Source: Methanobrevibacter sp. | GTDB lineage: Archaea > Methanobacteriota > Methanobacteria > Methanobacteriales > Methanobacteriaceae | Reading direction: 5' to 3' | DNA: 32,268 nt | Assembly: GCF_017410345.1 (NCBI RefSeq) | Contig: NZ_JAFQQZ010000003.1 | Location: 1 to 32,268, forward strand | Part shown: in pieces, positions 8,825-17,350 of the stretch | Numbering within the stretch: position 1 is the stretch's first letter | Layout: each line of letters begins with the position of its first letter | Made by a program: the position numbers and the translations under genes | The notes under the pieces: model-generated | Told to the model about the DNA's origin: nothing | Databases searched by the model: none | Seen by the model: the letters and a program-made list of their open reading frames with translations, nothing else

Positions 8825-9532
8825 TTATTCTTTTTTATTCTTAATTGTTATGTCAATATCATCGAAATCTTCCACACCGTACTCCTTAATCTTAAGAGGT
8901 GTCAATATTCCCAATATTGTTTGCTTGATATAATCGCTTACAAATCTGTTGAGTCCGATGTTCACTCCATCAATAGCCAGATTTACTTCAGCTTGAGTGT
9001 CTGGATTGTAATCCAATTTTCCTTGTGCAAATGCCTGTCCTATGAGGCTTGCATCATTATAGCCGCACTCATTGACAAACAAGGTCTCTAGAATATCATA
9101 GGCCCTTTCTTCAACAAGGTCGACCAATTCAATCAATTCATCATCAGTGATTTCAAATGAATTCACCACTTTTATTGTGTATTCATCCTTGACTTCCTCG
9201 CAAGTTGCTATTTTGGCATAAGGATAAGCTTTGAATCCTTCTATGACCACAAAATCAGGATTTTCAATAAGCTTTATCAGGAAGAGAATTCTCTCCAAAT
9301 CAAGCCTTTCATTGATGTTGAAATAGGTTCTTCCACCGATTCCTACAACAAAATCGGAACCTGACTCCATTTGCTTGTAGGTATCGGTTCCCTCATGGTC
9401 CATTTCCATCTGGTGATGAGAATGCTTTATGCTTGCCACATTGAAGTCCCTATTTGTCAGTTCCTTAATGATCTTGCTTGTAAGTGAGGTCTTGCCAGTG
9501 TTCTTTAAGCCTACGATTGAAATGATTCTCAT
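8825..9532 (-). CDS. mobB: MobB, molybdopterin-guanine dinucleotide synthesis GTPase with a C-terminal extra domain
   Basis: MobB assists attachment of GMP to molybdopterin to make the dinucleotide cofactor used by Fwd and Fdh. The 235-residue protein starts with a P-loop, GLKNTGKTSL (residues 8-17), followed by the family motifs SIKHSHHQMEMDHEGTDT and FVVIEGFKAYPYAKI. MobB proteins are usually about 165-175 residues; here an additional segment from about 165 onward ends in a 52-residue domain that is duplicated as the separate small gene downstream. GGTG lies 5 nt before the ATG. It is the first gene of the mobB-moaA unit, about 450 bp after fdhB. Confidence 0.88.
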   Translation of the reverse strand: MRIISIVGLKNTGKTSLTSKIIKELTNRDFNVASIKHSHHQMEMDHEGTDTYKQMESGSDFVVGIGGRTYFNINERLDLERILFLIKLIENPDFVVIEGFKAYPYAKIATCEEVKDEYTIKVVNSFEITDDELIELVDLVEERAYDILETLFVNECGYNDASLIGQAFAQGKLDYNPDTQAEVNLAIDGVNIGLNRFVSDYIKQTILGILTPLKIKEYGVEDFDDIDITIKNKKE

Positions 9533-9986
9533 TTTTACACCATAATTTACTTGAATTGGAAAGTTTTGCTTGATTTGAAAAAATCTAATAATATTATTAT
9601 TTAATTGTTCATAATTTAAAAACTTATTCTTAAATTTAATTTATCTAAATAATCATTATCTATCAATCATAGATTAAATTATCTTCTTAAGAAAATTCAT
9701 AATCAAAAATAGACCATTAAAATTAGATAAATAAATTAAATTTAAAAATAAATCAATGGTTTTTTTAATTTAAATAATTTAAAAAATAGTAATTTCAATT
9801 ATGGAAGGATTTAATCCTATGAAATGAGTGAATAAGAGGTGACTATTTTTAAATTATTAAATTAAAAAGGAGAATAAAAATAGGAAATTGTAAAAAATAA
9901 AAAGTAGAATTAGTAGAAATCCACTAAAAACTACTTACTAAAGTTTACAACAACTATAATTTATTCTAGATTACCAATTGCCGAAT
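9533..9986. other. Intergenic region between fdhB and mobB with a long inverted repeat
   Basis: No gene is seen. A long imperfect inverted repeat has arms at 9630-9648 and 9723-9745 (about 19 bp matched, with a 4-nt bulge), and the palindrome TTCTTAAGAA (9684-9693) lies in the loop. All are AT-rich, so chance is possible. A separate palindrome, AGGATT-T-AATCCT, lies at 9806-9818. On the minus strand T-rich DNA at about 9890-9905 probably ends the fdh transcript, and the mobB promoter must lie between there and 9540, but no single TATA box stands out. Confidence 0.35.
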
Positions 9987-11195
9987 TTAGTATTGTCTGT
10001 AGGATTTAGGACCAAATTCAGTGAATGGTAATGGTTCTTCGTTGTCTACACCACTGTAGTAGCCGAAGATGTCTCTGACTTTTTGGTTTACAGTAGCCCA
10101 TACTTTGGATACTGGAATTTCACAAGGACATACTTCACTACATTGACCACAGTTGGTACATGCGTCTACCATGTGCACCATACGAGTTAAGTGGAAGAAT
10201 GGAGCTGCAGGGGTGTATCCACCAGGTACCCATTCAGGACCTTCAGCTTCGAGACAACAGTCGTCACAGAAACAGAGAGGACATGCTTCACGACAACCGT
10301 AACATTTCATACATCTGGAGAATTCTTCTTTGTATTCTGCAAATACTTCTAAAATGTCACCGGAAGTTCCAGCAAAGTCTTTTTCTCTTTGTGCCATAGC
10401 TTGTTTTACCATGATGTTGTCGATGTTGGAACGGATGGAAATACCTTTTTCGATTGGAGCTTGGGTTTCGATTAAACCAGCTTCAATGACTTTGTCTAAG
10501 ATTTCTGCACCTTTTTCGGAGCATACTTCTACGAAGGTTGCTTTTCCAGCTAATTCACCGATAACTCCCCAGTTACCTAAAGCCAAGTCAGCGTTGGTAG
10601 GGATGTTCATGGTACATCTTTGACAGTTTTCTCTTCTACCCATACCTTCTTCTTCGAGGTCATCAATCTTAATGGCTTTTTCACCATCAGCGGTTTCCAT
10701 AATGAGTTTACCTTTGGAAATTTCTTCTTTGATGACGTCAGCAGGGTCTAATTCGTAAACGTCTCTAATCATTTTCATAGTTGGTATAGGAGGCATGGTT
10801 CCTCCACAGTTTACACCAATCATGATTACGTTTTCTTCGATAACTTTTCGTTTTCTCATTAACTCTTTTAAGGTCATTGCGTCACATGGTTTACAGGTTA
10901 CAGCAATTTTCATATCTCTTGCACCGTCGAGGTATTTGGATACGAATTTTGCTAAGTTCAAGGTACCACAGTGAAGGGATCCTGCGGATTTGATAACATC
11001 TTCAGGATCGGTGATGAGAATAGGTTTTGCATCGTAAAGGTCAGCTGCTTCTTCTACAGCAACAACAGCATCAACAATACCTTCTTCGAGTAAGTATTTC
11101 ATGATGGTGGTTACGACTCCACCGTATTCTCCTTTTTCTTTAATTGCTTCATTACCAGAGTATGCATAAAATAAATCATTTACATTTACAGCCAT
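9987..11195 (-). CDS. fdhB: Coenzyme F420-dependent formate dehydrogenase beta subunit (FdhB)
   Basis: FdhB passes electrons from the catalytic subunit to coenzyme F420 through flavin and Fe-S clusters. The 402-residue protein belongs to the FrhB/FdhB family: the N-terminal half includes [12 protein letters not shown] and the F420/flavin-binding region with [14 protein letters not shown] and [15 protein letters not shown] lies near residue 190. The C-terminal part has Cys-rich clusters [19 protein letters not shown] (about 292-310) and [12 protein letters not shown] (about 345-356). It begins 21 nt after the fdhA stop, with GGAG 8 nt before the ATG. Codon bias is that of a highly expressed gene. 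The same FdhB can also serve the heterodisulfide reductase complex in some methanogens; that is inference here. Confidence 0.95.
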   Translation of the reverse strand: MAVNVNDLFYAYSGNEAIKEKGEYGGVVTTIMKYLLEEGIVDAVVAVEEAADLYDAKPILITDPEDVIKSAGSLHCGTLNLAKFVSKYLDGARDMKIAVTCKPCDAMTLKELMRKRKVIEENVIMIGVNCGGTMPPIPTMKMIRDVYELDPADVIKEEISKGKLIMETADGEKAIKIDDLEEEGMGRRENCQRCTMNIPTNADLALGNWGVIGELAGKATFVEVCSEKGAEILDKVIEAGLIETQAPIEKGISIRSNIDNIMVKQAMAQREKDFAGTSGDILEVFAEYKEEFSRCMKCYGCREACPLCFCDDCCLEAEGPEWVPGGYTPAAPFFHLTRMVHMVDACTNCGQCSEVCPCEIPVSKVWATVNQKVRDIFGYYSGVDNEEPLPFTEFGPKSYRQY

Positions 11196-11216
11196 ATTAT
11201 CTACTCCTTATTCACC

Positions 11217-13268
11217 TTATAATTTTTCTACTTGAATAGCACAAGCTTTTAATTCAACCATCTTACATTTAGGGTCGAAAGAATCGGAGTTGGTTAACAT
11301 GTTAGCTGCACATTCGGTAAAGTGCATAGGAATGTTTACAATACCTTTCTTAATGTCGTCAGTTACACGAGCAGGAATTTCAATTTCTCCTCTTCTAGAG
11401 TATGCTTTTACTATTTCATTGTTAAGAATTCCTCTTTCTGCTGCGTCTTCGGTGTTGATTTCGATGAATCCGGTAGGTACTTCCTTATCTAAGGTTTCAC
11501 ATCTTCTGGTCATAGCAGCGTGATAGTGGAACAAGATACGGGTAGTGGTTAAGAGTAATGGGTATTCATCATCTACAACTTCGACAGGACCTTTGTGTTC
11601 TAATGCTTGGAATACACCTAAACCGTCTGGGTGAGCGAATTTGTCTTTGTGCATTAAAGGTTCACAAGGATCTTCTGGGTCAAGACATGGCCAGTGGACA
11701 CCTTCAGGTTTGAGTAATCTTTCGTGGGTAATACCGTAGTAGGAAGGTGCGAGTTCTCTGATTTCTTCCCAGATTTCTGCAGCGTTTTCGTAGTGGAACA
11801 ATTCTCTTGGTCTGCCCATTCTAACAGCAATTTCTTCCATAATCTTCCAGTCAAGCATGGTTCCTTCAGGTGGTTCTTGAGCTTTACGTAACCATTGAAC
11901 TCTTCTTTCACCGGAAGTGAAGGTACCTTCTTGTTCACCCCAACCTGCTGCAGGTAATACTACATCTGCTTCAGCAGCGGTGTCGGTCATGAACAATTCT
12001 TGAACGATTAACATTTCTAAGTTTGCGATTGCTTCTTTGGTGTGTTTAATATCTGCATCGGAGAGAACAGGGTCTTCACCGTGGATGTATAATACTTTTA
12101 AGTCACCAGAGTGAGCAGCGTTCATCATTTCGACTAAGGTTAAACCAGGAGTGGTTGGTAAGTCGATTTGGTAAGCTTCTGAGAATTTTTTGGTAATTTC
12201 AGGGTTTGCAACTTTTTGGTAACCTACATAGTCAGAAGGTAATGCACCCATATCACAAGCACCTTGTACGTTGTTTTGTCCTCTTAATGGGTTTACTCCT
12301 CCACCGATTTTACCTAAGTTACCGGTTAACATTGCTAAGTTAGCAGTGGACATTACGTTGTCTGCACCGTGGGAGTGTTCTGTAATACCTAAGGAGTATA
12401 CAATAGCTGCGTTTTCAGCTTGTGCATATTCGATAGCTACACGTTCAATTTGTTCAGGGTCAGCTTCGGTGATTTCTGCTACTTTGTCAAGGTCGTATTT
12501 CATTGCAACTTCTTTCATTTCTTCGTAACCTTTGGTTCTGTTCTTAATGAACTCATCATCTTGTAATCCGTTTTCAATGATGATCTTGATCATACCGTTC
12601 ATTAAAGCTACGTCAGTACCGGTTTTGAATTGCATGTATTCGTGAGCTAATTTTGCAGTAGGAGTGAATCTTGGGTCTGCTACTACTAATTTTGCGCCGT
12701 TCTTAATAGCTCTGATAATTTTACGACCGAATAATGGGTGTGCTTCCATGTTGTTAGAACCAATACAGAAGATGAAATCAGCTTCTTCAATACTGTCATA
12801 ACCGTTGGTGGATGCACCTGAACCGAAGGTGGTTGCAAGACCAGCTACGGTAGGACCGTGACAGATACGTGCACAGTGGTCTACGTTTTGGGTACCACAT
12901 CCAGCTCTTGCGAGCTTTTGGGTTATGTAAATGTTTTCGTTAGGAGATCTAGCACATGCGTAGAAACCTAATTTGTTAGGGTCAGTGTCAGCGTATTTCT
13001 TAAGGGTGCTAGCTACTAAGTCTAAAGCTTCATCCCAGGAAGCTTCTCTGAATTCACCATTTTCTTTGATTAACGGAGTAGTTAATCTGTCTGGGTGGTT
13101 AATGAATTGCCATCCAAAGTTACCTTTTGGACATACTTTACCTTCATTAACAGGGTGTCTTTTCCATGGTTCGACACCAATGATTTTTCCATCTTTGACT
13201 ACAAAGTTGATACCACATCCGGTACCACAGTAAGGACAAATAGATGGTACATATTTTATCTCAACCAT
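11217..13268 (-). CDS. fdhA: Formate dehydrogenase catalytic alpha subunit (FdhA), Cys type
   Basis: FdhA oxidises formate to CO2 at a molybdenum- or tungsten-bis(pyranopterin) site. The 683-residue protein has an N-terminal [4Fe-4S] motif with Cys at 11, 14, 18 and 46 (CPYCGTGC … [10 protein letters not shown]). The active-site segment is HCARICHGP, with Cys136 as metal ligand followed by the conserved His137; enterobacterial FdhF has selenocysteine at this place. The C-terminal ~120 residues form the dinucleotide-binding domain ([11 protein letters not shown] onward). GGAG lies 8 nt before the ATG. Its own promoter region upstream (13269-13513) carries a TATA element and striking direct repeats, so fdhAB may be controlled separately from fdhC. 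Confidence 0.96.
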   Translation of the reverse strand: MVEIKYVPSICPYCGTGCGINFVVKDGKIIGVEPWKRHPVNEGKVCPKGNFGWQFINHPDRLTTPLIKENGEFREASWDEALDLVASTLKKYADTDPNKLGFYACARSPNENIYITQKLARAGCGTQNVDHCARICHGPTVAGLATTFGSGASTNGYDSIEEADFIFCIGSNNMEAHPLFGRKIIRAIKNGAKLVVADPRFTPTAKLAHEYMQFKTGTDVALMNGMIKIIIENGLQDDEFIKNRTKGYEEMKEVAMKYDLDKVAEITEADPEQIERVAIEYAQAENAAIVYSLGITEHSHGADNVMSTANLAMLTGNLGKIGGGVNPLRGQNNVQGACDMGALPSDYVGYQKVANPEITKKFSEAYQIDLPTTPGLTLVEMMNAAHSGDLKVLYIHGEDPVLSDADIKHTKEAIANLEMLIVQELFMTDTAAEADVVLPAAGWGEQEGTFTSGERRVQWLRKAQEPPEGTMLDWKIMEEIAVRMGRPRELFHYENAAEIWEEIRELAPSYYGITHERLLKPEGVHWPCLDPEDPCEPLMHKDKFAHPDGLGVFQALEHKGPVEVVDDEYPLLLTTTRILFHYHAAMTRRCETLDKEVPTGFIEINTEDAAERGILNNEIVKAYSRRGEIEIPARVTDDIKKGIVNIPMHFTECAANMLTNSDSFDPKCKMVELKACAIQVEKL

Positions 13269-13360
13269 TTTATAATCTCCATAATAAAATCAAGGTTTTA
13301 TTTTTTTGTTTACATATTGGCAAAATCAATTATTGACTAACAACTGAAAAACTTTATAAT

Positions 13361-13380
13361 AATTACATATATATTAAAAT
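13361..13380 (-). promoter_or_regulatory. Probable fdhAB promoter (TATA element)
   Basis: On the minus strand TTTTAATATATATG lies about 100 nt before the fdhA start codon and would give a leader of roughly 75-80 nt. The direct-repeat array begins only 12 bp further upstream, the position expected for an activator acting on TFB/TBP recruitment. The whole region is AT-rich, so the exact box is uncertain. Confidence 0.45.
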
Positions 13381-13391
13381 CTTTCTTTGAT

Positions 13392-13513
13392 TATTGTGAA
13401 TTGTGTCGGATATTGTGAATTGTGTCTATTGATTTCTATAAACTGTTAATATATAATTTATTAAGTTTCTTTCTGGATTATTGTGAATTGTGTCGAGTAT
13501 TGTGAATTGTGTC
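13392..13513. repeat. Four 16-bp direct repeats upstream of fdhA
   Basis: TATTGTGAATTGTGTC occurs four times without a mismatch, at 13392-13407, 13411-13426, 13479-13494 and 13498-13513. They form two pairs; the period within each pair is 19 bp and the pairs are exactly 87 bp apart. Each unit itself contains two heptamers of the form (A/T)ATTGTG. The flanks TTTCTTT before and TATTG after each pair are also shared, so a ~50-bp block was duplicated. The site lies directly upstream of the fdhA TATA element and is a strong candidate binding array for a regulator of formate dehydrogenase. Confidence 0.85.
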
Positions 13514-13598
13514 TATTGTTATAATCCAATAAAAGAAATTGACAATAATATCAAAGTACATTTATAATATAATATTATATTATCATGAAATTTTGTGA

Positions 13599-13628
13599 AA
13601 ATAGAGAAATCTCTATTTGTTTTTTTTT
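13599..13628 (+). terminator. Hairpin followed by a T tract on the plus strand
   Basis: A perfect 9-bp inverted repeat (AAATAGAGA / TCTCTATTT, 2-nt centre) is followed by G and nine T on the plus strand. This is the form of an intrinsic terminator for rightward transcription, although no rightward gene is known upstream. It may end an antisense or small RNA reading through the direct-repeat array, or simply be a structured element of the fdhC-fdhA spacer. Confidence 0.4.
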
Positions 13629-13708
13629 AAGAATTGTAAAAAATTCTTTATATAAGTATGATTTTTATTCAAATGAAATTTTTTATTAAAAATTTCTAAA
13701 AACTATAT

Positions 13709-13784
13709 AAATTTTGTAGATACTTATTGATATTTGAATTAAATAGGTTTCGCTCAAATATTTCAATAAGTAAATACAAATTTA
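13709..13784 (-). other. Long stem-loop between fdhC and fdhA
   Basis: Arms TACTTATTGA…TATTTGA (13721-13737) and TCAAATA…TCAATAAGTA (13754-13772) pair with only a 2-nt bulge and enclose a 16-nt loop; weaker pairing of flanking AATTTTGTA and TACAAATTT extends the stem. The structure starts about 67 nt after the fdhC stop codon. In the fdhC transcript it could act as terminator, processing site or 3'-end stabiliser that sets different levels of channel and enzyme. Confidence 0.45.
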
Positions 13785-13850
13785 GGGATTTAAAAAATCC
13801 TTTGTGTTTGACTAATACAAGAATATTAGATCCAAACTGATTTTGTACAT

Positions 13851-14672
13851 TTAGTCACGTAAGTATACGAACCAGTATGCACATGCTACGAATACTGCAG
13901 CACCAACGATGTTACCTAAGGTTACAGGTATTAAGTTGTTGATGAAGAATTGTGCCCAGGTTACTTCAGCACCTAAGAAGATACCTAATGGGATGAAGAA
14001 CATGTTTGCGACACTGTGCTCAAATCCAATACATACAAACGCCATGATTGGGAACCAAATACCGAAGAATTTACCTACAACATCTTCTGCTGCGTTAGCT
14101 AAGTATACTGCTAAACATACTAACCAGTTACAACCAATACCTCTAAGGAAACATTGTACCCAAGTTAAAGAAGCAGTTGATTTACCAGCTGCCATGAAGG
14201 ATGCTCCACCTAAAGCTTTGGTGTTAGCAATGGTAATTGCACCGCCAGCGAATGCTTCAGGTACCATAATACCAGTTGCGAAAGCAAGTACGTAAGCAAC
14301 AAAGAGACCACCGACTAAGTTGAATACCCAAGATCCAACCCAGTTTTTGAGTAATCCCATAATATCAGTTTTACCATCTAAGAGACCCATAGTCATAAAC
14401 ATTACGTCACCAGTGAATAATTCGGATCCACAAATGACAACCATAATTAAACCTACAGGGAACACGCCCCCGAAGATCAATTTAGAAATACCTATTGGTA
14501 CGCCACCAGCTACTGCACCAGTGTTAGCTACTTCAGCTAATAATCCACCGAATGCGATGTATGCACCTGCTAAGAAACCTAAAACAGCAAGTTTTGCGAT
14601 AGGCATTTCACCTTTTGCGGTAGCTGCAGATGCAATTGCTTTTGCAGTATCTGCAGGACTTTTAAAACTCAT
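13851..14672 (-). CDS. fdhC: Formate channel FdhC (formate/nitrite transporter family)
   Basis: This is a membrane channel for formate uptake, supplying the formate dehydrogenase encoded downstream. The protein has 273 residues from the chosen start, with about six hydrophobic segments, the usual size and topology of FNT-family pentameric channels. Family features include GAYIAFGG in the first helix, [33 protein letters not shown] (the broken-helix region), and WGVxF-type repeats such as [17 protein letters not shown] with the conserved pore His. The reading frame is open to an ATG at 14714, but GAGGT 8 nt before the ATG at 14672 and conservation ([13 protein letters not shown]) favour the later start. 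Codon bias indicates high expression. The spacer to fdhA is 582 bp. Confidence 0.94.
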   Translation of the reverse strand: MSFKSPADTAKAIASAATAKGEMPIAKLAVLGFLAGAYIAFGGLLAEVANTGAVAGGVPIGISKLIFGGVFPVGLIMVVICGSELFTGDVMFMTMGLLDGKTDIMGLLKNWVGSWVFNLVGGLFVAYVLAFATGIMVPEAFAGGAITIANTKALGGASFMAAGKSTASLTWVQCFLRGIGCNWLVCLAVYLANAAEDVVGKFFGIWFPIMAFVCIGFEHSVANMFFIPLGIFLGAEVTWAQFFINNLIPVTLGNIVGAAVFVACAYWFVYLRD

Positions 14673-14830
14673 ATATCTCAACCTCTTTTTTAAATTATCC
14701 CATATAATAATCAATACTCTCGAGGTTCATGTCAAACCTTACATAAAGAGAGCATTAATTATAATTATTTATCATACATATAAAAAGACTTTGCTATTAA
14801 AATGAAAAGGAAAGATTTATATAAAACAGA
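14673..14830 (-). promoter_or_regulatory. fdhC promoter and long leader
   Basis: The TATA box GTTTTATATAAATC lies at 14827-14814 on the minus strand and implies a leader of about 120 nt. In the leader a nested hairpin is possible: CTCTC/GAGAG (14748-14752 with 14717-14721) outside, AGGTT/AACCT (14735-14739 with 14723-14727) inside. An 11-codon ORF (14730-14695, [11 protein letters not shown]) with AGGT upstream lies within the leader, so a leader-peptide or structure-based control is conceivable but unproven. Confidence 0.45.
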
Positions 14831-15443
14831 ATGGCATTTTTTCAAAGAGAAATTAGATTCATAACGATGAAAAATAGAGAAAAATTAAAAAATGTTCAAA
14901 TTTATTAAGATTTGCATATAAATAATATTAATAAAAATAAAAATCTATATAAATTTAGTTATATAAAAATGAATAATTTACTTCGATATAAAAATATATT
15001 CTTATTGATAAATAATGACAAATTAAAATCTCCTTGTAAAATTATTTAAAAAGTATAAAACATCATAAAAATAGTTTTTTTAATAACTAAATTAAGTTTC
15101 ATATCAATAAATTTTTACAATTTACTAAATATTATAAAAAAATTAAGAATATACTCGTTGACACAACGAACAAAAAAATTAGAAAAATATTAAAGAATAA
15201 AAACAGATAACGCTGTTAAAACCCTTTAATTGCAAAAATAAAAGAAAATAGACCAACATGAAAACTATTTATAAAACGATAGAAGGGATTTTGAAAAAAA
15301 TTTGTTTTATCGAAAAAAATCCTATCCCCAAAATCATGATAAATCATGATAAATTAAAGGGATATTTAAGAAATATGAAAAAACAAGCAAACAAAAAATA
15401 AGAATTAACGAATAATGATGAAAAGAAAAAGAATAAAAAAGAA
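14831..15443. other. Intergenic region between modE and fdhC with an inverted-repeat island
   Basis: No protein gene is seen. Plain AT-rich DNA fills 14831-15150. From 15155 to 15361 there are several exact structures: TCGTTG-ACA-CAACGA (15155-15169), AACAG-N6-CTGTT (15202-15217, followed on the minus strand by TTTTATTC), a 10-bp pair CCCTTTAATT (15222-15231) with AATTAAAGGG (15352-15361), an inner GATAG…GGATTTT/AATCCTATC pair, and two palindromes ATCATGAT at 15333-15340 and 15343-15350, one helical turn apart. T-rich minus-strand DNA at about 15410-15440 likely terminates modE. Confidence 0.4.
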
Positions 15444-16139
15444 TTAATTTAATTTTAAAGTAGCAATCGCAAGAGCCTTAAATCCTATATATACATCTTG
15501 GCCTAAAATAAGATCCAACTCTTTGGATGCAGATAAAGTTATATCACTATAGAAAATGACCCCATCCACATCAACCTTAGCACGGATCATATCATCAATA
15601 AGAATGAGCTCGACAATTTTCCCTTTAAAATTATTTCGAATGCTGGATTTTTGAGGACTGTTCATAATGAATATGTTATCATAACTGATTAAAGCCAACA
15701 AACGGTCTCCTATTTTGTATTTATTGTTTAAAGGAATGGTTATATCAAGAGTTTTCATGCGTATTTTCATAACTCCTTTAGAATAATCAATATCTACAAG
15801 CTCCGCTTCCAATTCATTGACTTCACGATGAAGCTCCATGATTGCATTAATCTTCTTGCATTCGCGCAATATCTTTAACCCTTCTTCAGTAAGTTCAGCA
15901 CTTCCACCACCGCCACTGCCTCCCTTTTGAGTTTCAATTACATTAACATTCAAGGTAGACTCCATCTTTTTAATGTAATTTAAAGCGGTACGGTAGGAAA
16001 AGCTGAGCTCATTTGCAGCTGCTCTTATTGAACCTAAATCGTTGATATAATCCAAAAGCAAATACTTTTTCTCATCCAATAGAAAAGAATCCTCACCTAT
16101 GGTAATCCTATATTCCACACTTGTATTGACATTTGCCAT
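15444..16139 (-). CDS. modE: ModE-type molybdate/tungstate-responsive regulator
   Basis: The 231-residue protein has a LysR-like winged helix-turn-helix (about residues 25-90, LGSIRAAANELSFSYRTALNYI, then a Gly-rich wing GGSGGGGSAELTEEG) followed by a Ser/Leu linker helix. Two TOBE/Mop-like halves, from about residues 118 and 170 onward, bind the oxyanion in ModE. In bacteria ModE represses uptake genes and activates molybdoenzyme genes when metal is plentiful. Here it lies next to fdh, mob/moa and fwd, so those are the natural targets. The frame is open to an ATG at 16193, but GGAG 8 nt before the ATG at 16139 favours the shorter form, and the extra 18 residues look unlike ModE. Confidence 0.85.
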   Translation of the reverse strand: MANVNTSVEYRITIGEDSFLLDEKKYLLLDYINDLGSIRAAANELSFSYRTALNYIKKMESTLNVNVIETQKGGSGGGGSAELTEEGLKILRECKKINAIMELHREVNELEAELVDIDYSKGVMKIRMKTLDITIPLNNKYKIGDRLLALISYDNIFIMNSPQKSSIRNNFKGKIVELILIDDMIRAKVDVDGVIFYSDITLSASKELDLILGQDVYIGFKALAIATLKLN

Positions 16140-16291
16140 ATATACAACTCCAAACACTTTTATGCCATCAAAAATATCATTTAAAGGAGGCAAATTAAAA
16201 AATGAATTAAAAGAAAAATTAAAATTTCAATTAAAAAAATAAATTTAGAATAAAAAATAATTAATTAAATATAATTATATTAAATCAATCG

Positions 16292-16609
16292 TCACTCCTG
16301 AACCATTACCAGTTTACCTGTATCAGGATCTCTATAGACCTTTCCGACTTCCGCATAACCTGATTGCTCAAGGGAAGACCCTGCACTTGCATTGCTGGTA
16401 AAGTCTTCACCTGTGCTCACTTGAGAAGTGGCTTGCTTTGCCTGTGATTCATGTGTCTTAGCCATCATATCTGGATTGACTTGAAGAGCCATAATGGCAA
16501 ATATTAAAAATCCTAATGCCAATACCAACATAGCATCTGAAAGGTTTGAAATACCAGTCATAGGATCCTCATCACCATCATCGCTAAAGCGTTTTCTTTT
16601 TCTTAACAT
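16292..16609 (-). CDS. Small one-helix membrane protein, ExbD/TolR-like (DUF2149-type)
   Basis: This is a 105-residue protein. A basic, acidic cytoplasmic N-terminus (MLRKRKRFSDDGDED) is followed by one membrane helix, SDAMLVLALGFLIFAIMAL (about residues 24-42), and then an outward-facing Ser/Thr/Gln-rich tail ending in VYRDPDTGKLVMV. The helix start D-x-MLVL matches the proton-carrying helix of ExbD/TolR (D-V-MLVL in ExbD), and the Asp is residue 25 here. This and the adjacent ExbB-like gene identify it as the partner of a proton-driven channel. I recall the archaeal family DUF2149 for such proteins but could not search. The start at 16609 has GGTG 5 nt upstream; a TTG at 16645 is less likely. 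Confidence 0.75.
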   Translation of the reverse strand: MLRKRKRFSDDGDEDPMTGISNLSDAMLVLALGFLIFAIMALQVNPDMMAKTHESQAKQATSQVSTGEDFTSNASAGSSLEQSGYAEVGKVYRDPDTGKLVMVQE

Positions 16610-16653
16610 ATTATCACCAGTTTCACTGCCAATTTTCACTGCCAATAACCTAA

Positions 16654-17295
16654 CTAGAATCCATTTAATTTCTCTAAAATCGCCTCTGCAACAGCTTCAG
16701 TAGTGGTCAAGTCACTTTCATACCATTGCTTCCTGTATTTGGAAATGACATATCCTATAGCACCAATGGTTAAACCTGTAACTGTAGTGTCAAAAGCAAT
16801 TGTCAAGGATTGTGCCAAGGTAGTGATGTCACCAGTACCCAAAGCAGAAAGTCCTGGCCCTAATGGTATTAAAGTACCAAGCAAACCGAAAATAGGGCCT
16901 AATCTTACTAAAATATCTGTTTTTGAAGTAAGCTTAAGCAAATTGCTCTCTTCCTCTTCAATCAATTTGCTTGCAAATGCCTTTCTTGCATCAGGACCTA
17001 AATTATAATTATTTGTTATTTTTACAAGGATGTCCTTTTGTTCCTTATACAATGCACTTGAATCAATAACAGCCTTCAATTCATCAGGACTGCTTGATTT
17101 TGATACATTCTGCAACAATGATTCCAAAGCATCGGATTTCAATGGCTTCTTGGTAAACCATTCATTTAAAAATCCTCCTAAGCTTAAAATCGCATATACG
17201 AGGAAAATAACTAAAATAATTACAACAGGTGCAAGCAAACTTTCTGAGATTATATGTATAAATGAAGTTAAAATTCCTGTACCTTGAAGTATCAT
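16654..17295 (-). CDS. MotA/TolQ/ExbB proton-channel family protein
   Basis: This 213-residue membrane protein is the channel half of a motor that couples proton flow to mechanical work on a partner. There is one hydrophobic helix near the N-terminus (VVIILVIFLVYAILSLGG), a long cytoplasmic helical region with paired Ser/Lys segments (residues about 45-125), then two helices with family signatures GPIFGLLGTLIPLGPGLSAL and TIAFDTTVTGLTIGAIGYV, including the Thr-rich pore segment. No archaellum or flagellar gene is nearby, so it is ExbB/TolQ-like rather than a swimming motor. The start at 17295 has GGTG 6 nt before the ATG. The downstream ExbD-like gene follows within 45 nt, with a duplicated 13-nt segment in the junction. 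Confidence 0.88.
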   Translation of the reverse strand: MILQGTGILTSFIHIISESLLAPVVIILVIFLVYAILSLGGFLNEWFTKKPLKSDALESLLQNVSKSSSPDELKAVIDSSALYKEQKDILVKITNNYNLGPDARKAFASKLIEEEESNLLKLTSKTDILVRLGPIFGLLGTLIPLGPGLSALGTGDITTLAQSLTIAFDTTVTGLTIGAIGYVISKYRKQWYESDLTTTEAVAEAILEKLNGF

Positions 17296-17350
17296 TCTCT
17301 CCACCAATTTATTAAATAATTAAATAAATATGAAAATATTTTCTTTATGA

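Noticed and set aside
11217-13268. Selenocysteine in FdhA or FwdB
   Set aside because: The metal-ligand codons read Cys in both (ICHGP); no in-frame TGA is present.
13392-13513. Repeats upstream of fdhA as a small CRISPR array
   Set aside because: The units are 16 bp with 3-bp and 52-bp gaps, not 25-37-bp repeats with equal-length spacers, and no cas gene is near.
13909-14295. Plus-strand ORF of 128 codons opposite fdhC
   Set aside because: Antisense shadow with no start signals and no recognisable domain.
14320-14805. Plus-strand ORF of 161 codons opposite fdhC
   Set aside because: It is the antisense shadow of a strongly biased gene; no ribosome-binding site, and its composition (Pro/Asn/Ile rich) mirrors the fdhC helices.
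16654-17295. Flagellar or archaellum motor protein
   Set aside because: MotA similarity is only at superfamily level, the partner is ExbD-like, and no archaellum gene is in the window.
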